In this document: positions 13,627-22,138 of the stretch, in pieces | Numbering within the stretch: the first letter of the stretch is position 1 | How the letters are laid out: every line of letters begins with the position of its first letter | From: Nocardia niigatensis NBRC 100131 | GTDB taxonomy: Bacteria; Actinomycetota; Actinomycetes; Mycobacteriales; Mycobacteriaceae | DNA length: 64,000 bases | Direction: 5' to 3' | NCBI RefSeq assembly: GCF_000308655.1 | Contig: NZ_BAGC01000110.1 | Coordinates: forward strand, 1-64,000 | Made by a program: the position numbers and the translations under genes | Notes under the pieces: model-generated | Told to the model about the DNA's origin: nothing | What the model saw: only the letters and a program-made list of their open reading frames with translations | Database searches by the model: none

Positions 13627-16107
13627 TCAGACCGATGCGGGTTCGGGGCGGCCCGGGCGCCGGGTCGCGGCGAGTTCGGCCGCCACCAGCAGCCAGACCA
13701 CACCGGCCACGACGAGCAGTATCCGGCCCAGCATCCGCGCCCACGACAGCGACAGTTCGCCGCCGGTGGACATCAGCGCGACCGAGGTCATCCCGAGTGG
13801 GAACACGGTGGCCCAACGGCGCACATCGTAGTTGGGCCGGAACCGAACCACTTCTGCCACAACGAGAACCACGTACAGGGATAAATTGAGTCCGACGAGC
13901 GCCAAGGTCAGCGTCCGTAACCCGTGGTGCAGGAACACCGGCCAACCCTGCCATCCGTAGAGCTTCGACGCGGCCAGCGCGGAGATGGCCGGCGCACCGG
14001 TCATGACCCACTGGTCTCCGGCCCCACGCCAGATCTCGGTGATGTCGAAATGCGCGAATGCCGCCACGTACAACAGCAATCCGAGCACTAAGAGAGCCAG
14101 CGCCGCCACCGCCGGCCAGTCACCCACCCCGCCCTGCGCCAGGGTGATGCCCAGCACAGCCAGTCCCTCGGTCGCCACGCAGACCAGGAACACCGCGCCC
14201 GGCATGCGCCGGTTCCAATGGCGGAGCACGAGAGTGATCGCCACCGGCCATACGACCGCGACGAACACGAGCAGTACGGTGGCCGCGAAGTCCCAGCCGA
14301 GCAACGAGGTTCGTGTGCCGAGCACGGTCGTGGCCGCCACCGCCGTCAATGCCGCCGGGGTATCGGCCACGGCTTCCCAGCTGCGGTGCAGCAGCCGGGA
14401 CGTGAGGTCACCGGCGAGCACGACCCACACAACAGCTGCGAGCACCAGCGCCGCCATCGACAAGGTGTCGAACCCGCCCATATCCAGTCCCACGGAGAGG
14501 ATTCCGGTCGCCATCACGAAAGCGCCCATGGCCGCAGGCAATTCCTGCCGCCACTGCCCGGATTCGCCGGTGTCGCGGAGCGTGAGCGCGGCCGGCACCG
14601 CGGCGGCCAGGATCACCAGTGCCGAAACGAGCAGCGCCACATCGAGTCCGTGATGGAAGGCCGACGTCCCGGTCTTCAGCACGTCCGGCACCTTCGCCGC
14701 GTATTTCAGCATGGTGCCCAGGTCCACCCCGGACGGAATTCGGCCGCGTTCGACGGCATCGATGGCGGTGGGTTGCAGTTCGGTCGGCAGCCCCAGCTCG
14801 GTGAGCCGCTTCTTCAGATCCGCGATGAGGAACGCGTTCACCAGCGAACCCAGCACCGCGACACCGACCGCCGCGCCGACCTGCCGCATGGTGTTCGTGG
14901 CGGCGGCCGCCATGCCGGAATGCGCCCCGGGCACGCTGCTCAGGACCGCCGAGGTCAACGGGACCACGGCGACCCCGAAGCCGAGACCGGCGACCGCCAG
15001 TGCGGCCGCCAGCGGAGTGAAGCCCACCACCCCCTCGAGCGAATTGCGTGTCAGGAGAATGCCCGCCGCGCTCACCACGCATCCGGCGATCATCGGCGTG
15101 CGGGCGTCGGTCCGCGCCACCCAGAAACCCGCGGCCAGCGATCCCACCATGATCGCGACGGCCATCGGCGCGAACACCGCGGCCGTGCGCGCGGCCGAGT
15201 AGTGGATCATCACCTGCAGATACAGCGCGGTGAAGAAGAAGATCGAGAAGACGCCGAAGTAGATCGCGAATGCCACGCTCAGCGCACTCCGCACCGATGG
15301 CAGGCGCAGATACCGGAAATCGAAGACGGGATTGCGCACCCGGGTCTCGACCGCTACGAAGCCGAGAACGGCCAGTCCGCCCAGAATGAACAGCGTGACC
15401 ACCGACGGCGCGCCGTAACCGCGGTTCTCCCCGCTGATCGCCGCGTAGATGACGGTGCCGAGTGCGACCGCGCCCAGCAGGGATCCGGCCCAGTCGATCG
15501 GTCCCGGTTGCGGGTCCGCGCTCTCGGGGACGTAACGCAGCGCGACCGCCAGCACCACTCCGCCGACGATCAGGTTGAGCCAGAAGATCGACCGCCAGCC
15601 GTAGGCGTCGACCAGCACCCCGCCCAGCACCGGACCGGCGGCCAGCGCGAGACCCGACACCGCGGCCCACACGCCCAGCGCCTTGGCCCGTGCCCGCGGG
15701 TCCGGAAAGACCTGGCGCAGTATCGATAACGTGCCCGGCTCGGACGCGGCAGCGCCCAGCCCCATGACCGCGCGCCCCGCGATCAGCGTCGGCACGCTGG
15801 TGGCCAGCGCCGAAATCACCGATCCCGCACAGAAGATCGCCAATCCGGCGATCATGACCTTCTTGCGTCCCCAGCGGTCGCCGAGAGATCCGGCGGCGAG
15901 CATGAGACTGGCGAAGACCAGCGTGTAGGCGTTGACCACCCACTGCAGCAGCGCCACATCGGTGCTGAGCTCCGACCGGATGTCGGCCAGCGCGACGCTG
16001 ACCACGGTGGTGTCGAGGAAGGTCACGAACAGGACCGCGGTGAGGGTGGCCAGCGCGATTCCGGGGCGCGCCGCGCCGCGCGACGTGTCACCGATTGCCA
16101 CGACCAC
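13627..16107 (-). CDS. DHA2-type drug exporter fused to a TehA/SLAC1-like membrane domain
   Basis: An 826-residue membrane protein. Residues 1-510 are a 14-helix MFS transporter of the DHA2 (EmrB/QacA) family: FLDTTVVSVALADI in helix 1, motif A GSLGDRWGRKKVMI, motif C GLALAAGPVLGGVLVDAYGW. Such proteins expel drugs by proton antiport. From about residue 520 a second hydrophobic region begins (GAFVMATGILSVGLDMGG) and runs to FRPNYDVRRWATVFPLGM, the signature of the tellurite-resistance/dicarboxylate transporter (TDT, SLAC1) fold. Ordinary DHA2 proteins end near residue 500, so this is a fusion. No stop or frameshift separates the halves. The gene is single and reads towards the EF-Tu paralogue. 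Confidence 0.88.
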   Translation of the reverse strand: MVVAIGDTSRGAARPGIALATLTAVLFVTFLDTTVVSVALADIRSELSTDVALLQWVVNAYTLVFASLMLAAGSLGDRWGRKKVMIAGLAIFCAGSVISALATSVPTLIAGRAVMGLGAAASEPGTLSILRQVFPDPRARAKALGVWAAVSGLALAAGPVLGGVLVDAYGWRSIFWLNLIVGGVVLAVALRYVPESADPQPGPIDWAGSLLGAVALGTVIYAAISGENRGYGAPSVVTLFILGGLAVLGFVAVETRVRNPVFDFRYLRLPSVRSALSVAFAIYFGVFSIFFFTALYLQVMIHYSAARTAAVFAPMAVAIMVGSLAAGFWVARTDARTPMIAGCVVSAAGILLTRNSLEGVVGFTPLAAALAVAGLGFGVAVVPLTSAVLSSVPGAHSGMAAAATNTMRQVGAAVGVAVLGSLVNAFLIADLKKRLTELGLPTELQPTAIDAVERGRIPSGVDLGTMLKYAAKVPDVLKTGTSAFHHGLDVALLVSALVILAAAVPAALTLRDTGESGQWRQELPAAMGAFVMATGILSVGLDMGGFDTLSMAALVLAAVVWVVLAGDLTSRLLHRSWEAVADTPAALTAVAATTVLGTRTSLLGWDFAATVLLVFVAVVWPVAITLVLRHWNRRMPGAVFLVCVATEGLAVLGITLAQGGVGDWPAVAALALLVLGLLLYVAAFAHFDITEIWRGAGDQWVMTGAPAISALAASKLYGWQGWPVFLHHGLRTLTLALVGLNLSLYVVLVVAEVVRFRPNYDVRRWATVFPLGMTSVALMSTGGELSLSWARMLGRILLVVAGVVWLLVAAELAATRRPGRPEPASV

Positions 16108-16269
16108 AGGTTACGTGGCGGGCATTACCGGCCGTCCGGTTTCGATGGGCGTGGCGGACGGCCGGACCGCCCCCACCCTGGCCACCCTGTTCGCACCGGG
16201 ACCGGTCAGTCAATAGAGAACGTTTATTCGCTTTTTATGGGCTCGTGGGAGCGTGCACACACGCGGGTT

Positions 16270-16292
16270 CCCCGGGTCTGCAACACCCGGGG
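16270..16292. terminator. Hairpin in the gap between exporter and dehydrogenase genes
   Basis: CCCCGGGT (16270-16277) and ACCCGGGG (16285-16292) pair over 8 bases around a 7-base loop. The gap 16108-16413 otherwise holds no recognisable gene. The hairpin lies 120 bases downstream of the acyl-CoA dehydrogenase pair and may be a second terminator for it. Confidence 0.4.
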
Positions 16293-16365
16293 TTCTCGCG
16301 CGCGATGAGGTCATGGCCGCGTGCGTGCGAGGGGTGCGCAGACGGCTCATGCGGGTCCGGACAGC

Positions 16366-16388
16366 CGCCGCCGGCACGGCCGGCGGCG
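16366..16388 (-). terminator. Terminator of the acyl-CoA dehydrogenase pair
   Basis: CGCCGCCGGC (16366-16375) and GCCGGCGGCG (16379-16388) pair perfectly over 10 bases around a 3-base loop, starting 26 bases after the stop of the gene that ends at 16414. Confidence 0.7.
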
Positions 16389-16413
16389 CCTCCGGTCCAC
16401 TCCCCCGGCTCTC

Positions 16414-17493
16414 TCAGGACAGGTCCGCGTCCAGGCGCATACCCAGTCGGCGCAGGTGCGCGGTGGCGCCACCCGCTTCGAACTCGGCGCGTTTGGCCGC
16501 GGTGAAGTAACGCTGCATCGGATAGTCCGAATAGATGCCGGTACTCGCGTGGATGTGGACGGCGGTGTGGGCGACGCGGTGCCCGGCCTCGGCCGCCCAG
16601 AATTTCGCCACGTCGATCTCGGATTCCGCCGGCAGCCCGTGGGATTCGCGCCAGGCGGCCTGCCAGAGGGTCAGGCGGACGGCTTCGACATCGATGTAGG
16701 CGTCGGCCAGGCGCTGGCGCACGGCCTGGAACGAGCCGATGGGTTTGTCGAATTGCTTTCTGGTGCGGGCATATTCGCAGGTCATCTCCAGCGCGCGCGC
16801 CAGGATGCCGAGTTGCAGGGCGCAGGCGGCCACCGCCGCGCGGCGCCGGGCCCAGGCCGCGGCCTCGGGCGCGGTGATCACGTCCCGGTCCGGGACCAGC
16901 ACCTCGCGCAGTTCCAGGATCGCCGCGTCCGTCCCGTTCACCACGTGCTGCCCGGTGACCGTGACGCCCGCGGTGTCCCGATCAAGCAGGAGCAGCATCG
17001 AATCCGAGCCGGAGCCGGCCTCGACGAGGAAGCCGTCCGCGAAGGCCGCGGCGGCCACGACCGATTGCGAACCCGAGATGCGCCGGCCGCTTCCGTCCCG
17101 CTCGGCCTCGAACGAGACGAAGTCGCGTGCGAGCGCCGGTGCCAGGGTCGTCTCGCCCTGAAGCAATGGCCGCACCCAGCGCTCGATCTGCGCGGCATCG
17201 CCGAATTCGGCCAGCGTCGCCGCGACCACCGCGATACTCGTGGAATACGGTGCGGGAGCGACGGTCCGGCCGATCTCGGTCAGCAGTCCGCACTGTTCGA
17301 GCAGTCCGTAGCCACCGCCCGCCACCCGCTCGGGCAGTGCCGCCTCCAGCAGGCCCGTGCCCGCCATGGCCCGCCACAGGTCCGGGTCGAAGCCGGTATC
17401 GCCGGGCCGGGGATGGCGGCCGGACCAGTCCGCGAGCAGTTCACGAGCCAGCCCCGACAGTTCCCGCTGCGCTTCGGTGTATTCGAAATCCAT
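16414..17493 (-). CDS. Acyl-CoA dehydrogenase, short subunit type
   Basis: A 359-residue acyl-CoA dehydrogenase of the divergent kind found in pairs. It starts MDFEYTEAQRELSGLARELL and keeps the C-terminal helical part ALEMTCEYARTRKQFDKPIG SFQAVRQRLAD (split here). It lacks the usual glycine-rich FAD segment (GSDS in place of the typical signature) and the strong catalytic base region. In actinobacteria two such unlike subunits often form an alpha2beta2 heterotetramer, for example in sterol side-chain oxidation, with one subunit supplying most FAD contacts. The partner is the upstream gene 17510-18694, 16 bases away. Confidence 0.85.
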   Translation of the reverse strand: MDFEYTEAQRELSGLARELLADWSGRHPRPGDTGFDPDLWRAMAGTGLLEAALPERVAGGGYGLLEQCGLLTEIGRTVAPAPYSTSIAVVAATLAEFGDAAQIERWVRPLLQGETTLAPALARDFVSFEAERDGSGRRISGSQSVVAAAAFADGFLVEAGSGSDSMLLLLDRDTAGVTVTGQHVVNGTDAAILELREVLVPDRDVITAPEAAAWARRRAAVAACALQLGILARALEMTCEYARTRKQFDKPIGSFQAVRQRLADAYIDVEAVRLTLWQAAWRESHGLPAESEIDVAKFWAAEAGHRVAHTAVHIHASTGIYSDYPMQRYFTAAKRAEFEAGGATAHLRRLGMRLDADLS

Positions 17494-17509
17494 GGTGCTA
17501 CTCCTCTTC

Positions 17510-18694
17510 TCAGCGGGTGACGGGCAGGCCGAGGGCGGTCTTGGCGATGATGTCGCGCTGCACCTCGTTGACGCCGCCGCCGAAGGTCAGGATGAGCGCG
17601 GAGCGGTGAAAGCGTTCGAGGCGCCCGCGCAGCAGCGCGCCCGGGGAATCCGCCCGGATCACCGCCTCGGCGCCGAGCACCTCCATGAGCAGCCGATACC
17701 CCTCGAGGGCGAACTCGGTCCCGAAGACCTTGGTGGCGGAGGCATCGGCCGGTCCGAGTTCACCGCGATCGGCCGCCCACGCGGTCCGCCAGTTGCGCAG
17801 CTTCAGATATTCGGCGTGCGCGTGCACGCGGGCCAGGTGCAGCCGCACCCATTCGGCGTCCATGACCCGGGACCCGTCGGGCAGGACGGTGGCGCGCGCC
17901 CACTCGGTCACCTGCCGCAGCGATTCCCGCAGGGGCGCGGCCGAGGCCAGCGCCACGCGTTCGTGATTGAGCTGATTGGTGATCAGCGCCCAGCCCTGGT
18001 TCTCCCCGCCCACCAGGTTGGCGGCCGGCACCCGCACCTCGGAGTAGTAGGTGGCGCTGGTGCCGACCCCGGCCATGGTGTGCACCTTGGTCCACGAAAA
18101 CCCCGGGGCCGTCGTGGGAACGATGAAGATCGAGAGCCCGGCGTGCTTGCCGGCGCCCGGATCGGTGCGGGCGGCCAGCCACACGTAGTCGGCGTATTCG
18201 ATGAGACTGGTCCACATCTTCTCGCCGGTGATGACGTACTCGTCCCCGTCGCGCACGGCGCGGGTGCGCAGCGCGGCCAGATCCGTCCCGGCGTCCGGCT
18301 CGGAATAGCCGATGGAGAAGTGCAACTCGCCGCGGGCGATACGCGGCAGGAAGAACGCCCGCTGCTCGGCGGTCCCGTAACGCATGATGGTCGGCCCGAC
18401 CGTATTGACCGTGAGATACGGCAGCGGCACGCCCGCGGCGGCGGCCTCGTCCAGGAAGATCAGCTGATCGAGCATCGAACGGCTTTGTCCGCCATGCTCT
18501 TCCGGTCGGCCGAGCGCCAGCCAGCCGTCGGCGCCCAGTCGGCGCACCACCTCCTTGTAGACGGTCCCGTCGCCGTGCTCGCCGCCGGGACCCGCGCGCA
18601 GACCGGCCCGCACCTCGGGTGTGACGAGGTCGGCGAAATACTCGCGCAGCCGCTTGCGCAGTCGGTTCTGTTCGTCGCTGAAACTGATGTGCAT
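17510..18694 (-). CDS. Acyl-CoA dehydrogenase, FAD-binding partner subunit
   Basis: A 394-residue acyl-CoA dehydrogenase. It shows IGYSEPDAGTDLAALRTRAV (FAD site), VITGEKMWTSLIEYADYVWL, the C-terminal helices and SALILTFGGGVNEVQRDIIA at the end. It begins MHISFSDEQNRLRKRLREYF at 18694; the longer open frame to 19525 is a shadow of the divergent regulator. It is upstream of the second dehydrogenase and very probably forms a heteromeric enzyme with it. The pair may act on an unusual acyl-CoA such as a ring- or sterol-derived side chain, but the substrate is not encoded nearby. Confidence 0.9.
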   Translation of the reverse strand: MHISFSDEQNRLRKRLREYFADLVTPEVRAGLRAGPGGEHGDGTVYKEVVRRLGADGWLALGRPEEHGGQSRSMLDQLIFLDEAAAAGVPLPYLTVNTVGPTIMRYGTAEQRAFFLPRIARGELHFSIGYSEPDAGTDLAALRTRAVRDGDEYVITGEKMWTSLIEYADYVWLAARTDPGAGKHAGLSIFIVPTTAPGFSWTKVHTMAGVGTSATYYSEVRVPAANLVGGENQGWALITNQLNHERVALASAAPLRESLRQVTEWARATVLPDGSRVMDAEWVRLHLARVHAHAEYLKLRNWRTAWAADRGELGPADASATKVFGTEFALEGYRLLMEVLGAEAVIRADSPGALLRGRLERFHRSALILTFGGGVNEVQRDIIAKTALGLPVTR

Positions 18695-18796
18695 AGGCTG
18701 AAAGGTAGGAAGCCGCGAGGCCCGATCCGCCCGCCTGGCAGGAAGCTGCCAGATCCGCCGGGCGCGACCGGGCCCCGTGTCACGATCGGGGAAGTG

Positions 18797-19498
18797 ATGC
18801 AGCGACAGCAGACCGGCGCCCTCGCCACCGGCATCGTCCGGTTCAGCCAGGAGGGGCACTGGGATCAGGATGTCCACCACCTGCTCCGGCATGCCCGGCG
18901 GGAGGCGGTGGTGGCGGTCTCCAACCCTACCCACTCCAGCGATCACCTGCGGCTCGGGCAGGTGGTCGTAGACGATCTGCTGGCCGCGGGCAAACAGGTC
19001 CGACTGCTCTACTCCCCCGACTATCTGGAACTGCGCGACCGCCGCCCCCTGCTGCGGCACTCCTCGCAGGGCGCGCAGATCCGGGTCACCGACAACGACT
19101 TTCACAATGTGCTGATCATCGATCGTGCCATCGCGGTGCTGTGGAGCGGCGCGGGAGCCGACCAGCCCTACGCCTACCTGGTGCGCGAACCGGCCCTGCT
19201 GCGCGCCCTGCACCAGTTCGCGCTGCTGAGCTGGCAATCCGGCCACGGCCTGGCCGGGCACCTCGACACCGCGGGCATCGAGATCACCCCCACCGACCGC
19301 GCCGTCCTCAACGCCCTCAATCTGGGGCTCATCGACGAGGCCGCCGCCCGCCGCCTCGGCATGTCGCTGCGCAGCTACCGCCGTCACATCGCCGGCCTGA
19401 TGATCCGGCTCGAGGTGCGCAGCCGCTTCCAGATCGGTGTTCGCGCAGCGCAACTCGGCCTGCTCGACGACCTCCCGCACCCTGTCGCATCTCCCTGA
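18797..19498 (+). CDS. LuxR-type HTH regulator with a phospholipase D-like N-terminal domain
   Basis: A 233-residue protein starting MQRQQTGALATGIVRFSQEG. The C-terminal 60 residues form a LuxR-like helix-turn-helix (TPTDRAVLNALNLGLIDEAA, RRLGMSLRSYRRHIAGLM). The N-terminal part contains VAVSNPTHSSDHLRLGQVVV and FHNVLIIDRAIAVLWSG. The last resembles the HxK/D strand of phospholipase D-like folds in TrmB/LuxR hybrids, probably a ligand pocket without catalysis. GTG 18794 is an alternative start. It diverges from the dehydrogenase pair with a 102-base gap, so it likely controls it. Confidence 0.75.
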   Translation: MQRQQTGALATGIVRFSQEGHWDQDVHHLLRHARREAVVAVSNPTHSSDHLRLGQVVVDDLLAAGKQVRLLYSPDYLELRDRRPLLRHSSQGAQIRVTDNDFHNVLIIDRAIAVLWSGAGADQPYAYLVREPALLRALHQFALLSWQSGHGLAGHLDTAGIEITPTDRAVLNALNLGLIDEAAARRLGMSLRSYRRHIAGLMIRLEVRSRFQIGVRAAQLGLLDDLPHPVASP

Positions 19499-19631
19499 CG
19501 CACCCGGTACCACTGCCGATAGCACCGGCGGAGACCGCGCCTCTCACGGTGGTTGCGGATCCGCCGCGACCACCTGACAGGGGCAGCGAAGAGTGTTGCC
19601 GGGCAGCGGTTTCGGCATCGATATTGACTGA

Positions 19632-20657
19632 ATGAACGTGGTGGCCGCGCTCCGGCTCAATATGACCAATGTCGACGACCCGGTGGCCGGGCATCGGGAA
19701 CGGTATCGGGCCGCGCTGGAGATGGCGGAGTACGCGGACCGGGCCGGGTTCGCGGTGGTCAATTGCGAAGAGCACCACGGGTCGGGCACCGGGTGGCTAC
19801 CGGCGCCACTACTGCTCGCCGCGGCGGTGGCAGCGCGCACCGAGCGGATGCGGATCAGTATCGGGGCGCTGCTGGTGCCACTGTACGAGCCGGTGCGGCT
19901 GGCCGAGGATCTCGCGGTGCTCGACAATCTGTGCGGCGGGCGGCTGACGGTGGTCGCCGGAATCGGCTACCGGCCAGCGGAATACGCCGCGCTGGGGCGG
20001 GACTTCAGGCGGCGGGGCAAGCTCATGGACGAGGCCCTGGAGATCATGTTCGCGGCCTGGGGGAAGGAACCCGTTCAGCTCCACGGGCGGCCGTTCGACG
20101 TCACGCCCAAGCCCTGCACCGAACCCCATCCACAACTGCTCATCGCCGGGATGAGCGCGGCGGCCGCGCGCCGGGCCGCGCGCTTCGGGCTGCCGCTGTC
20201 ACTGCCGATGGCCATGCCGGAGGTCGAGGAGCTCTACTACGCGGAGCTGTCCCGCTGCGGCACAACGGGTTTCGTCCACAAGACCGAACCCGGCAGCAAG
20301 CTCACCCTGCTGCACCCGGATCCCGACACGGCCTGGCACAGCTACGGTCCACACATCCTGACCGAGATCCGGGAGTACGCGTCGTGGCGGCGTGACGGGG
20401 TGCCGCGCCCGCACGAGACCGTGCCGGATTCGGTGGAGGCGCTGCGGGCGCACGGCTACCTGGAGATCCTCACGCCCGAGGAGCTACGGGACCAGATCGC
20501 GGCCGGGCGTACCGAAATCCTGATCAATCCGTTGATCGGTGGTCTGCCGATCGAGGAGGGCTGGGCCGCGCTGCGCCTGCTCGGCGACGAGGTGCTCGCA
20601 CGCCTCGACCTCGCACCGACCGTCGGCCGATCCGCATCTGCTGGCCAATCATCCTGA
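19632..20657 (+). CDS. Luciferase-like (LLM class) flavin-dependent oxidoreductase
   Basis: A 341-residue TIM-barrel monooxygenase-type enzyme. Family features are the N-terminal strand MNVVAALRLNM, the EEHHGSGTGWLPAPLLLAAA motif near residue 45, LLVPLYEPVRLAEDLAVLDN and GRLTVVAGIGYRPAEYAALG, which binds FMN or F420 phosphate. The last part is less usual, with YLEILTPEELRDQIAAGRTE. Nocardia-type bacteria make F420, but whether this enzyme uses FMN or F420 cannot be decided. It is followed 46 bases later by the condensation-domain gene, possibly co-transcribed. Confidence 0.88.
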   Translation: MNVVAALRLNMTNVDDPVAGHRERYRAALEMAEYADRAGFAVVNCEEHHGSGTGWLPAPLLLAAAVAARTERMRISIGALLVPLYEPVRLAEDLAVLDNLCGGRLTVVAGIGYRPAEYAALGRDFRRRGKLMDEALEIMFAAWGKEPVQLHGRPFDVTPKPCTEPHPQLLIAGMSAAAARRAARFGLPLSLPMAMPEVEELYYAELSRCGTTGFVHKTEPGSKLTLLHPDPDTAWHSYGPHILTEIREYASWRRDGVPRPHETVPDSVEALRAHGYLEILTPEELRDQIAAGRTEILINPLIGGLPIEEGWAALRLLGDEVLARLDLAPTVGRSASAGQSS

Positions 20658-20703
20658 ACCGCATACCTTTTCGCTTCCGAAGTACCCGATCGCAAGGACG
20701 AGC

Positions 20704-21975
20704 ATGACCGATCTGCGCCCCGGGCGGCTCACGGCCGCCGCCAAGAAGTTCCTGACCTGGGACCCGAACCCGGCCGTCTTCGGCGTCACCATCCCCTGCC
20801 CGGTCCCGGTGGCGATGGGGCTGGAAGACGCTCAGCGGCTGGTCAATACGCTCATCGACACGCACGAGGCGCTGCGCAGCCGCTACAGCTACGGCGAGGG
20901 CGCGGCCTGCGAGATCGAGCCCGAATCCGGCGGCGTCATCGACCCGGCCCGCGTCGACGTGCGGACCATCGATATCGAGAGCCTCGATCCCGGCGCGCTC
21001 ATGGAGCTGATCGAGACGGAATCCGCCGCGGCCAACCTGCGGCTGGATCCGCCCGCCGGCAAGGTCGTCACCGCGGTCCTGTTCACCCGCTCCCAGGACA
21101 TGAACATCCTGCTGTTCACCGCCCATCACGTCGCCATCGACGGGGTCGCCATGTGGGTCCTGTGGGACGATATCGCCACCTATGTCCGGCAATGGGAAGC
21201 GGCAGAACAGATCTCACTGCCGCCCGAGTCGACCACCGGCTCGGAATGGGCGGAATTCCTCGACGACTACGCGCCCACCCGGGTCGGCGAACGGGACTAC
21301 TGGCTGTCCACCTCCGACAGCGAGCCCAATCAGCAGATCCGCGCGGCCACAACGAAATCGGCGCACTTCGACGGCGTCATCGACGGCGCGCTCGCCCAGC
21401 GCCTGCTGGTCGACCTGCCCGGCGCCTTCGACGCCAGCTACACCCGGATCCTGCTCGTCGCACTGGGTCTGGCCATCGAGGACGCGACCGGCACGGCGCG
21501 ACCCATCCAGGTGCAGAAGCACGGCCGCTACAGCCGCCTGCGGCCCGGCACCGACCTGTCGCGCACCGTCGCCTGGATCTCCGACGACTACCCGTGGCTG
21601 CTGCGGCCGATCCCGGGCAGTCTCGAGACGCGTCTGCGGGACGCCCTCGTCACCTATCCGCCGCACCCGGAGGACTTCACCCTGCTGTGCTGGCATCACC
21701 CCGAAAGCTGGCCGCACTTCCTGACCTACAACTTCCCCAAGTTCTACTTCAACTTCCTCGGCGACGTGGGGGTGTGGATCCCAGACGCGCAGTCGCGGGA
21801 ACAGGCCCGGCTCACCATGTTCGACCTCAGCATGTTCCTCGGCACCAGCAAGCCCGAAGGCGTTGAGCAGGTGCACTATTCGGTGCACTCGCCCGACGGT
21901 GGGCTGGGCGCCGAGCGCATGCGGGCCATCGTCACCCGCTGGCTGTCGATCATCGAGACCGTGGAGCCGCGCTGA
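20704..21975 (+). CDS. Free-standing condensation-domain acyltransferase
   Basis: A 423-residue protein of the chloramphenicol-acetyltransferase/NRPS condensation superfamily. The catalytic motif HHVAIDG (HHxxxDG) lies near residue 141, after VLFTRSQDMNILLFTA. The C-terminal half contains the bridging strand FPKFYFNFLGDVGVWIP and VHYSVHSPDGGLG. No adenylation or carrier domain is attached, so it probably acts as a stand-alone acyltransferase or condensing enzyme, as in mycobacterial Pap proteins or small amide synthases. The adjacent luciferase-like oxidoreductase suggests a short pathway. No NRPS or PKS gene is in view. Confidence 0.85.
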   Translation: MTDLRPGRLTAAAKKFLTWDPNPAVFGVTIPCPVPVAMGLEDAQRLVNTLIDTHEALRSRYSYGEGAACEIEPESGGVIDPARVDVRTIDIESLDPGALMELIETESAAANLRLDPPAGKVVTAVLFTRSQDMNILLFTAHHVAIDGVAMWVLWDDIATYVRQWEAAEQISLPPESTTGSEWAEFLDDYAPTRVGERDYWLSTSDSEPNQQIRAATTKSAHFDGVIDGALAQRLLVDLPGAFDASYTRILLVALGLAIEDATGTARPIQVQKHGRYSRLRPGTDLSRTVAWISDDYPWLLRPIPGSLETRLRDALVTYPPHPEDFTLLCWHHPESWPHFLTYNFPKFYFNFLGDVGVWIPDAQSREQARLTMFDLSMFLGTSKPEGVEQVHYSVHSPDGGLGAERMRAIVTRWLSIIETVEPR

Positions 21976-22138
21976 GCACGGGTGAAGGCCGTCGAGTCCC
22001 ACCCGGCCACTTCCGCCCCGCCCGGGCACCGCTCACACCGGGTTCCGCGTCCCGGCTGTGGTTAGATTGCGCGCAGTTTCGCCCGAGGTTAGCTATGCAT
22101 CGACACTATTAACGCTGATCAGCGGTGGAGGCGGGCCT

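Noticed and set aside
14218..15729. 503-codon plus-strand frame inside the exporter gene
   Set aside because: His/Arg/Asp-rich antisense shadow of a membrane protein.
17510..19525. Single 671-codon minus-strand frame
   Set aside because: Only the part from 18694 is an acyl-CoA dehydrogenase; the rest is antisense to the LuxR-type regulator and has shadow composition.
22058..22069. Twelve-base word GTGGTTAGATTG found here and at 11357-11368
   Set aside because: Repeated 12-mers are expected by chance in 64 kb; the surroundings share nothing else.
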